The translations under genes were made by a program, and so were the position numbers. A stretch of DNA of 64,000 bases from Pilaira anomala (lineage: Eukaryota > Mucoromycota > Mucoromycetes > Mucorales > Mucoraceae), in NCBI GenBank assembly GCA_025716855.1, contig JAIXMQ010000037.1, positions 248,001 to 312,000 on the forward strand, read 5' to 3'. Under the pieces are notes generated by a model, which was not told the DNA's origin, made no database searches, and saw only the letters and a list, made by a program, of their open reading frames with translations. Shown piece by piece: positions 11,092 through 22,214 of this stretch. Each line of letters starts with the position of its first letter. The first letter of the stretch is position 1.

Positions 11092-13738
11092 ATGACTTAT
11101 TCTGAAAGCCAATCACAATCTTCATTTCGACCTGTTGACTATAATGACTTGGATTTGACTTTTAGTCAAGAGACATCTTATTCTCATTACCATGCTCGAC
11201 AAAATGGAGACGACTTTAAACTTACTTTACGAAGTATTGACGATAATGAGTTGGACGATTTCAGACGTTCACTCATAACCCCAATGTCTAATAATAACAT
11301 TCAAGATCCAATGTATGCTGAATTCGAACGTACCAACACACAACCAAAAGACGTATCAAACAAGAGACATCAAACATTATCACCAACCAATTCATATGCT
11401 GATTCTGTTGCAGATAGTCTTGCTGTTTTTAATCGACTTTTAGATGGTAATTAAATATATATGTTTGTTGTTGTTGTTGTCATGGAGTTAATACTTATAT
11501 ATTTTTAGAACAAAAATCTTCTGATGATTTCTTAGCTGGTGATCTTAATGACTTCATGAGTCCTTACAATATGGATGATTTAGTTTCACTTCCTCCCCCT
11601 TCTTCTTCTCCACAAACGAATCATCGTACAAACATTACAAGGTAATTACGTCACGTGATTTTTTTTGTAGATAAAAAAAAAATATTACAAAGACTTAATT
11701 TCTATTTTATTTTATTAGTGCATACCAAACAAAACATAATGTACCACTCAACCATACAGACAATACAAAAACTTATGCTACATCATACAATCAACAACGT
11801 AAAACTTCTATTGATGCATCAGTTCAAACCATAAACGCATCACCCACACGTACCAGCAGTAAAGAACGTCTGGAAACTAAATATGGAATTAAGGCTAAAC
11901 CAGAACAGCAACAACCAATCAAAAAATTGCAACCTAAACAACAAGAAGATAAAAGACGTTGGAGTAGTTACCTTCCCGATAAGAAATCTACTATTAAACT
12001 TTCTCAATTAAGTGAAAGAAACAAACTTTCTGCTACTACTGCTACTAAAGCGGAACAACAATCTGCATCTGCAGCAACTCAGCAACTTCAAAATAAGGGA
12101 CGTGCACTCCCATTGTCTGATGTTAAATTGCCACTTGAAAAACGAAACTCAACTCACTCTTTACAAAGATCTTCATCCCTTATTTCAAAACCATCAAAAG
12201 ATCCTGCACCTACAACAACTATTTCTTCTCGTTTCAGAAAACCTACAAATGATTCTTCTGCTGTACGTAATACTACTGCTACTACTTCTCGTTTCAGAAA
12301 ACCTGCAAATGATTCTTCTGCTGTACCCAGTACTACTGCTACTACTTCTCGTTTCAGAAAACCTGCAAATGATTCTTCTGCTGTACCCAGTACTACTACT
12401 ACTGCTTCTCGATTTAAAAAACCTGTTGTAGATAATTCTTCTGCTGTACTCAATACTACTACTACTACTACTACTACTACTGCTTCTCGATTTAAAAAAC
12501 CTGCTGTAGATGATTCTTCTGCTGTACCCGCTACTTCTACTTCTCGATTCTTACAAAGATCAAATCCAAATAGAATGTCTTGGAATGATTCATCTAGTTA
12601 TCAAAAGGAAACAGCCAAGCAACAAGAAGAAAAATCAAAAATGTACCTTCACAGACGATTATCTTTAATGACGGATAACAACGAACAAACTACCACACCT
12701 GCTAAAACTAGCTCAAAGATTGCTGCTATTACAAAAACAGAAAGACCGAATAAAGACGTAACACAATCACAACCAACAACAAGTCGATATGCACAAAAGC
12801 GTCTTTCAATTCGTACTACTAAACCAGTAGAAATTACCAAACCTGTAATGAAGGAAGAACCAAAAAACACAAGTATTTCTCTTACCCGTCGAAACTCATC
12901 AAACCATGTTACCTTTGCAGCCAATGATAATACAGATGTTCAAAAGCATGAAATATCACCAGTCAGAAAAACCTATGGTTTAAGCAAACAAGTATCTTTA
13001 TCTTCTATTCCTGTTCCCAATACCACAACTTCAACTATTCCTGCTCCCAATACTGCAGCTTCAGCTATACCTGCTTCAACCACCTCTTCTCTCTTACGTC
13101 GTGCAAGATCACTTACTGCCCCTTCCAGTAAGTACATGGGTAATTCAGATCAAACACAAAAACCTTCTTTGATGCCAGTACCTACTTTCAGACATCGTAG
13201 ACTCAGTGGTAACAATTTATCAAAATATGTTTCTGTACCAGAGGAAGAAGTAGCAGCATCACCCTTACAACCAACATCACCACCCGTATCACCCCAAGCA
13301 TTAAAAGGTGCTAGATATTCTTTATCTAAACAAAGAATACTTCAACCAGTTGCATCACACAGCTCAAGCGGACAATCCAACGCAACTACTTGTTCATCAC
13401 ATTCAGAAGATATGGACTATAATCCAGTTACACCACCAAGCTCTTATACAGATCCACCTAATCTTTATTATGAACGCAGAAGATCATTTACAAAAGAGCC
13501 TACAAATATTACACGATTGAACAAGTATGGTAGCTACCTAGCCAAAATGAAAGATACGTATGAAGTAGATATCAAACCAAAGAATTATAGCAGACAACGT
13601 GTTTTATCAGAAGATAATAATCAGTACAAAGAACAAAAGAGAAGATCTGTAACTGAATCAGCAAGAGAAGTCTTGGCCCAAGTGCAAGAAAGAAGAGCAA
13701 AAACGGCTGCTATATTGAATAGTATTCATTATAGTTAA
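11092..13738 (+). CDS. Large disordered Ser/Thr-rich basic protein with RRxS motifs and internal repeats
   Basis: Model: join(11092..11446, 11509..11641, 11719..13738), 835 aa. Donors are both GTAATT, acceptors TTTAG and ATTAG, and phases fit. I do not recognise the family. The protein is low complexity, basic and rich in Ser, Thr, Gln and Lys, with no membrane segment. Exon 3 carries about five tandem units of SRF(R/K)KPxxDSSAV. Many copies of RRxS-type sites (RRLSL, RRNSS, RRARSL, RRLSG, RRRSF, RRSVT) suggest it is phosphorylated by basophilic AGC kinases. The last 60 residues look helical (SAREVLAQVQERRAKTAAI). The shape fits a cytoskeleton- or polarity-associated scaffold, but that is inference. 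The acidic N-terminus (exons 1-2) has short hydrophobic/acidic patches such as DDLVSLPPP. Confidence 0.85.
12227..12545 (+). repeat. In-frame tandem repeat, unit about 60-66 bp
   Basis: Inside the disordered-protein gene, five units follow one another. Each encodes SRFRKPxNDSSAVxxTTxTT or, in the later copies, SRFKKPxVDxSSAV. The second and third units are nearly identical at DNA level, and the unit grows by ACT codons in the fourth. This looks like recent expansion by replication slippage or unequal crossing-over. Copy number probably varies between strains. Confidence 0.85.
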
Positions 13739-13783
13739 AGTTCATTTATTAAATATTAACCAGATACCATATAAAAACAAAGT

Positions 13784-13867
13784 GTTTTTTTTTTTTTTTT
13801 TTTTTTTTTTGTAAAATAATTTTATTAAAAATAAATTTATTATTAGTTACACGTCAATGAGTGGTGG

Positions 13868-13905
<38 letters not shown>

Positions 13906-13960
13906 TAAAATAATTTTATTAAAAAAATTTAGTAGTTACACGTCAATGAATGGTGGAACT
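13784..13960 (-). repeat. Tandem pair of LINE 3' tails ending in poly(A) (read on minus strand)
   Basis: Two copies of the same roughly 60-bp segment each follow a T run on the plus strand: TTTT..GTAAAATAATTTTATTAAAA...GTTACACGTCAATGA(A/G)TGGTGGAACT. The T runs are at 13785-13810 and 13871-13904. Copies differ by a short internal indel and a single base at the AATGAG/AATGAA position. On the minus strand they read as a conserved 3' end followed by poly(A). The outer copy is just the last 60 bp of the element, and the inner one belongs to the LINE fragment upstream. Confidence 0.8.
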
Positions 13961-14935
13961 AGAATATCGGGGAACATGAAAGAAAATTAAATAAAAGTGA
14001 ATATGTGCATAACCTAATCTAGTTTCGCGTGGAGTAATCGCTCAATCTAAGTGATTATCCGTAAGGAGGAATGTTCAATTTGGGAAAGAGGATACGTGTA
14101 CGAGGTATCGTTTCCATGTTGCCAATAAATAATCCACAGTTGGTATAGTGTAGTTGAGAGGATGGAGAAAAATTGCTTGGTATTTGGGAATGGTATCTTT
14201 AGATGGCTCAGTGACCTGTAAATATCTTCTGAAGTGAACTCGAGGCTAGGGTAATATTTTTTTAAAACTTGTTTCCAGATTCTCCATTTAATATCACATT
14301 CCACTAAGAAATGCCTTTCAGAATCAGTAAACCCGCCACACAATGAGCAGCTGGAAGAGGAGACGAGCCCATATTTGAACAGGATCTTCTTATTAGGAAG
14401 ACAGGCGGAGAGACAACGGAAGAACAGCGTTCGTGCATTCGGGTACATCGAACAATACCAAAATGTTTTGACAAGGCTGAGAGAGAAACGAAACGGAAGC
14501 GACGAATTGGACTGTGTAGCTGCTCGGAAGTTGCGTGAACTATATTGTTTCCAACTTACAGCGTTGATGATGTTAGAAGTGATGGGGTGATCAGACCATT
14601 CAACTGGAGGTGATAGACCATCCGTAATAAGAGGCCAGACCTGAGGGATGAGGCGAACCGTACGGGTTTGTAGAATATCTGTATATAGTTGATGGCAGAG
14701 ACGTAGATATCTGGTATATTCACCAGGAACTCGGAGACGAAGTCGTTCTTGAGATGTATCAAAAATAAAAAACTGGTTGCCCAGAAAGCTGGTATGTTTA
14801 AGAGTCCAGTGGTCATCATTAGGTGTCGTAATAATAAGCTAGTGCAGAGGCAACTCCAATAGTGTGGGTAGAGGAAGTGTAGGAAAAGGTATTGACGAGC
14901 CAGCTAATATCATATAAAACAAAGTAGCAGTATAT
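13871..14935 (-). mobile_element. 5'-truncated non-LTR retrotransposon (LINE) fragment
   Basis: A minus-strand relic of about 1.06 kb with poly(A) at its 3' end (T run 13871-13904 on plus). It retains only the end of the ORF2-type polyprotein, downstream of the reverse-transcriptase core. This is a different family from the LINEs at 58-64 kb, because its tail is poly(A) and its C-terminal zinc domain differs. No matching target-site duplication could be fixed by eye, since the 5' boundary near 14935 is only set by loss of coding similarity. Confidence 0.8.
14047..14935 (-). pseudogene. LINE ORF2 C-terminal fragment with zf-RVT-like domain
   Basis: Reading the minus strand from about 14935, one frame stays open apart from a single in-frame TAG at about 14836-14838 (after ...LELPLH, before LIITTPND) and stops after SSLRIIT at 14047. 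The stretch NARTLFFRCLSACLPNKKIL followed by CSLCGGFTDSERHFLVEC and then WRIWKQ matches the zinc-binding reverse-transcriptase C-terminal domain (zf-RVT) found in many LINEs. About 295 codons remain, with no RT motifs. It lacks an initiator and is not expected to be functional. An apparent gene break at 14448 reflects only the first Met in the frame. Confidence 0.8.
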
Positions 14936-15183
14936 ATCTATATACTGCTTTTCATCAAGTTACTCTAATAAATAAAACTTAATTTTTTCATCATCACAAT
15001 ATGATAAATAATAACATTCATATCGGATTGATTGTAATATATAGTTAGAGAAATAGAATCGGGTTTCTTATTTAGTTGACTTATTAGAGTATGTAATAAT
15101 ATAGGAAATTGAGACTTACAAAGGTCTCAGCGTAATGTACTTATTAGAGACTGGTTAGGTCTTCAAAATTATTATAGTTTGTA

Positions 15184-15221
15184 TAATGGGGTGAGGAAAG
15201 TTTGGTTAATTAGAACTCCGA
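15184..15221 (+). repeat. Left terminal inverted repeat of Tc1 element
   Basis: The 38-bp repeat starts right after the TA duplicate. Its outermost CAGT has mutated to TAAT, which would be expected to impair excision. Confidence 0.92.
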
Positions 15222-15307
15222 CTTTCAAGGTAACCAAGCGACATGTTATTGTTAAAACCTTTATTTCTCTTTTTTTTTTCTTTATAATATATATTTTTTT
15301 TTAATAA

Positions 15308-16177
15308 ATGCCTCGCTTAACTACTGAAAAGAAAGCCATGATTGTTGAACGCGCGAGAGGAGAAGTTACTCAGGAGCAGATCGCAAATGATTTTGGAGTC
15401 GCGGTTTCTACCGTAGGTAGAATTATTAGACGATTCGAAGAACGAGGAACTGTGGAGAGTAAGAGGAGCTCTGGAAGACCAAAGAGTTTAACAGAAAGAG
15501 ACAGACGCTTTTTGAGAAGACATGTTAAAAATAACAAAGCCTCAACCTTACAATCTGTTATTAACGAAATGCCTTTCAAGATGAGTACATGGTTACTTCG
15601 AAAAGAGCTGAAAGCAATGAATAAAGAATGTGAACTAAAAAGCCATTCCTCGAAAGTAGACACAAGAAGGAGAGACTGAAGTTTGCTCAAGAGCATAAAG
15701 ATTGGAGTTTAGACCAATGGAGGAAGGTGATTTGGACTGATGAGTCCAGTATCGAAGTTGGGGCTGATATTGATCTGAAGAAAGTATGGAGAGAGCCAAA
15801 AGAGAAGTTTTTAAAGGAATGTTTGAAGCCTTCTTTCATGAGTGGAAGAACCAAAGTAATGGTTTGGGGGTGTTATTTGTGGTAGTGAGAAAACTCGATT
15901 GGTAGTTCTGCCTAAAGGAAGGATCAGAAGCAAAGAATATGTTGACTGTGTGTGCATACCTGTTTTACTAGGCTTTTACAATAGTAAACCAGGTGCCATA
16001 CTTATGGAGGATAATGCTCCTATTCATACCAGTGGTGAGACAAATAAGTGGAGAGAAGAAGCTGCTGTAGATAAAATAAAATGGCCAGCAAGATCTCCGG
16101 ATTTGAATCCAATTGAAAACATGTGGAATATTTTAAAAAGAAAGTTTCATCGAGAATGGTATAACCACAGATCATAA
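15308..16177 (+). pseudogene. Tc1-type DD34E transposase, two frameshifts
   Basis: The N-terminus (MPRLTTEKKAMIVERARG) holds the paired helix-turn-helix region: EQIANDFGVAVSTVGRII is the recognition helix, followed by the GRPKSLTERDRR linker. Catalytic motifs are spread over three frames: WTDESS (first Asp), MEDNAPIH (second Asp), and SPDLNPIENMW with 34 residues between Asp and Glu, hence DD34E as in Tc1. The first frameshift is in an A run near 15640; after it the frame reads KKPFLESRHKKERLKFAQEH. The second is near 15875, just after MVWGC, in a short T run. A stop at about 16175 cuts the C-terminus after HREWYNHRS. The gene is therefore dead. Confidence 0.93.
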
Positions 16178-16467
16178 CGCTCCACTCAAGTAATTATTGA
16201 GTATGCCTGAAGAAGTATATCTGTCGAGTACGTCAATAAACTCATTGATAGTATGCCATCCCGCATGCAACAAGTGATTGATGCAAAGGGAGGACCTATT
16301 AAATATTGATGTAAAATAACCAGAATAATTTTTTTTTAATTTCTCTCTGTTTGTGCGTTGACAATAAAATATGCTTCTTTAATTATTTATGCAATAAAAA
16401 GTTAGGTAGCTATGATGGAAAAGTATGTAAAGACTTCAAAAGTTATTTTTCCTTCCAGACATGCGTT

Positions 16468-16505
16468 TCGGAGTTCTAATTAGCCAAACTTTCCTCACCC
16501 CACTG
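16468..16505 (-). repeat. Right terminal inverted repeat of Tc1 element
   Basis: Reverse complement of the left repeat. It keeps the canonical outer CAGT and is followed by TA at 16506-16507. Confidence 0.92.
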
Positions 16506-16507
16506 TA

Positions 16508-17202
16508 CATAATTATATTGGTTTTTAAACATTCATTTAGTGCAAAAAAGTGTCACCATTTTGAAATCCACTTTTGCCTAGACAATCTATCAACAATTGA
16601 ATCTAGTAGTCTGTGCTAATTATTTAATTAACTTTTAACTTGAATAGTACCTATAAAAATCCGTTATTTTATTCTTTTTTATTTTATTTTTACTTTTATT
16701 TATTTAATGTGAGTTTGTAAATTATGCATCTAAACAAGGGGGTGTTATGAAAGTCCAAAGTAACATATAGACTGATAAGTCATAGTGAGAGTGATAAAAT
16801 GGAACTCCATTTAACTACTACACTCATTAAGTATCAACAGTCTCCAATCTTTAATATGTTTAAGGGATCCCATCCTCGTATCGGCTTGCTTAGGGTTTTT
16901 GAATGTTCGCCAAAAGGAGGAGCCATGAATTATTTGCAGTGTACTATCAATACTTTCTTCTGTTAGATTTTCACTGCTACGAACAGTTAGAGATAGCAGT
17001 TACAACGCACGACCCTACCGCACGATGCAACAAATACAACGCGTTTGTATCGTATGTTGAAACAATTTCAAGCATCGGCCGCGTTAAAAAAAAAAAGCGG
17101 CGTACGTTGGTTGTGACATGGTTGAATTGAAAGCAACGACCGGTTACAAAAGTAATTAGAGAAAACTTATGGCTATGTAAGACTTCAGAGAATTAAAAAG
17201 AG

Positions 17203-17240
<38 letters not shown>

Positions 17241-17953
17241 GGATAAAAAATGATATAAATATAAAGATAAAAGAGATTAATGCAGTTTAGAACATGCTCT
17301 CTGGCCGAATACTTCTAATTTTGAAAAACTTATAACCATATTGTTTAATTTGAAAAATTAAAAAATTCATATGTTATATAACTACACTTATAATGATTTT
17401 TAGTATTTAAGATTCACAATATATCAAGAGCTAAAACATAATTTATTCCAGTTGTGAATTCTGGAGACAATGACACCTGTACGAAATATTGTTCAAACAA
17501 CTTTTAATCTTTTTCTAAACTTATGAAACTATGAAACCTATATAATTACATTTGATCTTGTCATTAACAGAATTAAGAGAAAAAAAAACGTTAGTTAAAT
17601 AGAACCGTTAAAAAAATTCAGTTCATCAACTAGATTTTAAGAAGACCTTTTAGGGTTTTATTCGACAGTTTTCGTTTCACCGGTAACTAGTAGTCAAAAT
17701 GAGTGGATAAATTGTCTGATCCATCCTTAATTTCTATACATATGTAAGATGATTTATCCTCATATCGATTAACTACAAGCCACTGTCACTTGAATTTGAC
17801 AACTTGTCATACATTGTACAATTAAAGTTTATTTTGGATGTTAATATTTTATTTAAAGAGAGGACCAGAGAGAGTAGGTGAGTAAATGTGTGTTTATTTC
17901 TTCTTCCTAAAATTACCACTGAATTTAATAAACTCCATGGAAAAGAAGATTGA
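16508..17953. other. Gene-free region, possible old repeat remnants
   Basis: About 1.45 kb between the Tc1 element and the Sel1 gene. It holds AT-rich DNA, a T/A run junction at 17203-17239 and no ORF with coding character. The 75-codon frame at 16903-17130 contains an A-run Lys stretch and resembles nothing known. At 16731-16748 a purine stretch (AACAAGGGGG) is followed by TGTTATGAAAGTCC, which resembles a polypurine tract next to a long terminal repeat start. No second repeat or matching end was found, so this is only a possibility. Confidence 0.4.
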
Positions 17954-19318
17954 TTAAATATTTTTCTGCATTATTTCAAGCAATACTTTTGCAACACCAC
18001 ATTTCTTTTCAGCACCCTTTTTATAATATTCGTAAGCTTTTTTATGATCTTTTTTCACGCCATATCCTTTTGCATACATTAATCCAAGATTAGTAAATCC
18101 CTTTTTGAAACTAAGTTCTGCTGCTAAATTAAATTGCTTCATAGCCATTGTATAATTTTGTCTAATTCCATATCCACCATTTGCATACATTTGTCCTATC
18201 ATGTTATAAATGGATCCATTGTTATAGATATTTTGACATCTCAAATAAGTTTCAAAGAGACTAATGGATTCTTTGTAATTTATTTCTGCTCCACGCCCAT
18301 GGTAATATGCTTCTGCCATCTTTAATAAGGATTCTGTATTACCATACTCCTTTGATTTAGAAAACCATTTGAATGCTTCTATCTTTTTTGTAGGTTCGTA
18401 AAAGCAGCCTAAACAATACATCGCCTTATTGTCTCCAATATCTGCAGCCTCTTTAAAACATTCTAAAGCACGATCATTCTTCTTTTCAAAGCCTGAAACA
18501 CCCACAAAATAAAGTGTGCCTAGATAGGCTTGGAAATGATGATACAGGTTACCGGTACCTGATACTGAATACCAAAACATCTTTTTAAGTTGATCTTTTC
18601 TGCTCTTTTCCGATTCGTTTGAAATATAAGCCAAAGCTAATTTAGATGGAGTATGATAGTAACCCATATTAAGTACATCGTGGGAGTGTATTAACTCTGG
18701 TGTTTCTGTCAATTTATCTAATTGTAATTGAAGATCTGTACAAAGTATCAAGGGACTATTATTCTTTGCCTTTTTAGATTCAAATGCTTTTAGGTACCAA
18801 GCCTCTGACTCTTTATCATCTGTTAATTTGTTTAATTTGTATTGATAATTATAGCCCAACCATGCTTGTGCGTCACTCCATCCTCGATTTGCCGCTAGTT
18901 TAATCCATTTCGTTCCATTTTTCTCATCTTTTTTTAAGCATTCACCTTCTATATACATCATTCCAACCATAAATTGTGCAAGTGGATTTTCCCAGGTACG
19001 AATTGCTTTTGTATAATAATTTAATGCTTTTTTTGTATCTCGTTTATTATTATTGAATCCATAATAGTAGAAACTGGCGGTCAAGACCAGTGCTGGTTCA
19101 TTATCGTAAGTTGCGGATTTTTTAAAATATTTAAGAGCAGTAATGTAATCGTCTTTATTGATACATTCTACACCTTTTTGTAGATCCTGGTAACCTGGCT
19201 CTGGAAAGTCTATATTATAATAGGAAATCGGTATTTATGTGTGTGCGTGTTTGTATGAATGATATAATCCTTTTATTGTTCCAACTAACTCACCTGATTT
19301 TTCATAGAGTATCTTCAT
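17954..19318 (-). CDS. Sel1-repeat (TPR-like) protein
   Basis: Model: complement(17954..19209, 19294..19318), 426 aa. Exon 1 is only 25 nt and encodes MKILYEKS; the intron is GTGAGT..ATATAG. An ORF starting at Met 19084 would lose the first part of the repeat domain. Sel1 repeats (about 36-44 residues, each with A..LG..Y..G and a following A..W...AA..G) run through the whole protein. Examples are AQFMVGMMYIEGECLKKDEK, SDAQAWLGYNYQ, NKAMYCLGCFYE, GSIYNMIGQMYANGGYGIRQ and KGFTNLGLMYAKGYGVKKDH. Such proteins act as adaptors, as in chitin synthase regulation (Skt5/Chs4) or ER-associated degradation (Hrd3), but nothing here assigns a pathway. No signal peptide or CAAX box is present. Confidence 0.9.
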
Positions 19319-20165
19319 TTTTTTTTTTTTACGAAAGATAAAAGGATATAAGAAGAAAAAGAAAGGAAAGAGAAAAAGATAAAGACAAACATGGGAATAT
19401 AAATAGCAAAGAGGCGTGCGAAGCCACTTTGATAAACAAGTCTGCGTGCTTAAATAAATAATACACTACACATATTTCATGGCTTACATAATTTCATAAA
19501 CCTATATTAAAAATAATAAAGGGGTGAGGGGAACACAAGCTTATGTATAGAGTCTAAAAGCACTATCCTCTTTTTATTTTATTACATACCCTCTTATCCT
19601 TATTATGGAGTTACGCGTTTAACTGATGTCAGCCAACTTTTTAAACATGTTATATATTAGTTGTCGGCAGAAAAAAAAAGTGACAACTAAAATTCAACGC
19701 AAAAATGACGTTATATCGTTTGCAAAATCATAAAACCTATATCATACAAATGCTATATAAGTAATATGGCGGGTTATTTACCGTGTCAAAGCGCTCTCAA
19801 ATAAAAGTTGGAGTCATTTTGTATTCTTTTGTGACATATGTATACATACATACATACATACATAAAAAAACTACAGGAATCCTTTCAGTTGATTGTTCCT
19901 GGGTGGTGTATATATATATATTTGGAGGAGCTGTGAATTAACATATCAAAGAAGTTTGAAAGCAATCGTCTAAATGACATTGCTTCATCTCTGATTTACG
20001 GTTTGGTGGTACAGCAAAAAAAAAGCTTGGACTGTCAAAATTATGGCATTCCACCATAAAGAAAACCGGTCTTGTAATTAATCATTATCAAATACCTGTT
20101 TTAATCCTCTCTCTCTCTCTTTTCTCTCTTTTAATTTCTTTCTGATTCCAAGACAAAACAACGAA
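19319..20165. other. Divergent intergenic region, no gene seen
   Basis: About 850 bp between the divergent Sel1 and nucleotidyltransferase-like genes. It contains a short (CATA)n repeat near 19848-19864, a TATA-like ATATATATATTT near 19911, and a CT-rich leader (20108-20150) just before the downstream start. No ORF or RNA gene was seen. Confidence 0.5.
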
Positions 20166-22100
20166 ATGGGGAAGTTAGGCAAATTGAAAGCTGATTACAG
20201 CCATTTTAGAAAGGTTCTAGCAGAAAATGACCTTACAATTGATAGACAAACTTGGCAACCCATGGTTGTTTTAGAAAACCGATTTGATGTTAACTTTATA
20301 TCGGACATGAAGCACTTGTACAAAAGTTTTTCTTACATTCCATTGAACTTTGCAATTGAATGTTACACTTGTAGAAATTATCTCGAAGATCCCAGATATA
20401 AAGAACACTTATTTGCTAAAATAGCTGATTTAGACCCTAAAGTTGGTCTCATTGTATTTTTCCCTCGAATTTATCAAACTTCAAGTTTGACTTACAGTTT
20501 ACAAAAATTAGAATCAGTAAGTTGTCACCTAATTAAGATATATATATTTATTACATAACAACCTCATATTTTATTGCAAAAAGCCTGTTCAACTATCTGC
20601 AGATGCAAGAAACAGCTATGTAAAGGAACTCCAAGATGCTTTTGCATATTATTGGCCTGATTTTTACATGAAGTTTATACCTTATGGGTAACTATAAAGA
20701 AATGTTGTTACTTTTTCCTTTAAATTTGTTGATTTTTTTTTATTGTTTTTTGCTATTAGATCACTTGTGTCCGGTCTAGGATTTCCAAAGTCATACCTCA
20801 ACATCTGTATTGAATTAGATGAACCAGAATTCGAACGAATGATAGAAATACCAAATGCATTTGAAACGGATACACACCAACCTTACTGTGTATCTACCAG
20901 CTCACAATTATTCGCTCGTAGAAATTATGAGAAAATTACTTATGAACCTGATATTGATTCAGTTAAATTCAGAGTGGATAATTGGAACATCGAATACAAC
21001 TTTAATAAGGAAATTTTTACATATAGCACTAACTTAATCAACCATTATATGATACTTGACCCTCGTGTTCAAACCTTTCTTTTCGCAATCAAAACATTTG
21101 GACGTGGTCGAAATATATTTGCAAATCAAGTAACAACGGGCATTCGATACTATGGATACACGATATTGGCTCTCGCCTACCTTTCACAATTAGATCCACC
21201 TGTGATCCCAAATTTGCAGCACATTAATCCACATGGCACAGATGATATTTGTGCATATCCTGGATGTAGCTCAAAACTAAAGTTCTGGGATACTATCTAC
21301 TTTCAAAATCAAAAAGTAGGTATCGCAGCACGATACCATGATTGTGTGATTTATGATCCAAATGCCCCTAAAACAGAATACTATCCACAGCCGAATACAG
21401 TTACTGGGAAATCCCACTGGCACTCAAAAAATACTGCCTCCACTGGAGAATTATTATTGGATTTTTTTCATTATTATGGATATCGATTTGATTATCAAAC
21501 TCATGCTATTTCACTTAAGTTTAATGGCAAAACAGCAAAGAGTAGTGATTGGAAAGATAACGATATTGCAATTGAAGATCCGTTTATGGCATATACTAAT
21601 CTTGCGTAAATAATTTTTGGTTTTGTGTTTGTATACAACGACTCACACTTTTTGATTTATACCATAGAGATCGTGTCATGGATGGTAACAAATTCATAGA
21701 TGTATTTATTGGGGCTTTCTCAAAACTTTACAGTGGTACTAGCTTTGAGACTCTCTATAAAAAAGTAGCTGACCTTACAAAATATAACACTCCTCGTGGA
21801 ATACTGAATGATAGGCCTTGTTATAATGAATTACCCTCCTGGGAACGAATTATTGCTTCAAAATCATTCATATTGATTGGGCTACCGAAAGCAGAAGACG
21901 ATAGCTGTTTCTGCGATCGAATTGAAAGATTATTCTCAACACACGGTACAATCAACCGAATGCTTGATTTAGATAACGAGACTAAGCAAGTGTTCTTCAC
22001 TTCTGATACAGGAAATGCTGCAAGTATTGTTTTACCAAGCTCATTTTTATTGAACGGAAAAAAAGTTCATTTGGTTGAACTACATAACTTTGATATTTAA
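20166..22100 (+). CDS. Poly(A)/poly(U) polymerase-like protein with lost catalytic carboxylates and a C-terminal RRM-like domain
   Basis: Model: join(20166..20516, 20584..20687, 20760..21605, 21668..22100), 577 aa; all donors and acceptors are GT-AG and phases close. The layout is that of Cid1-type non-canonical nucleotidyltransferases. The catalytic helix-turn motif YGSLVSGLGFPKS is at about residues 151-163. DPRVQTFLFAIKTFGRGRNI comes next. The PAP/25A-associated domain follows with YGYTILALAYLSQL, IPNLQHIN, STGELLLDFFHYYGYRFDY and IEDPFMAYTNLA. Active enzymes have SDxD after the GS motif and a third Asp on a later strand. Here these positions read S-Tyr164-L-Asn166 and Glu230. The metal site therefore looks destroyed. 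The final 80 residues (SFILIGLPKAEDDSCFCDRI ... VEL) resemble an RRM. A role in binding RNA rather than extending it is inference. Confidence 0.85.
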
Positions 22101-22214
22101 AGCCTTCTTACCACATCTTATATTGTAAAAATTCTTCCTCTCGATATCGCATTGATATACCAAGTTTTTTATTATTATTACTATATGTCTAACTGTACAA
22201 ATATATACATTTTT

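Larger units (their letters stand above)
15184..16505 (+). mobile_element. Tc1/mariner transposon, 1322 bp, inactive, with TA target duplication
   Basis: A complete but decayed Tc1 element. Terminal inverted repeats of 38 bp lie at 15184-15221 and 16468-16505. They share GGGGTGAGGAAAGTTTGG and AATTAGAACTCCGA, with one internal mismatch and two mismatches at the outer tip (TAAT on the left against CAGT on the right). The TA dinucleotides at 15182-15183 and 16506-16507 are the expected target duplication. The single transposase gene inside is frameshifted. The element sits beside the LINE fragment in a gene-free patch of about 4 kb. Confidence 0.95.

Noticed and set aside
16731..16900. Solo LTR of a retrotransposon
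   Set aside because: A polypurine-like stretch followed by TGTTATG is present, but no terminal CA, target duplication or second copy could be found.
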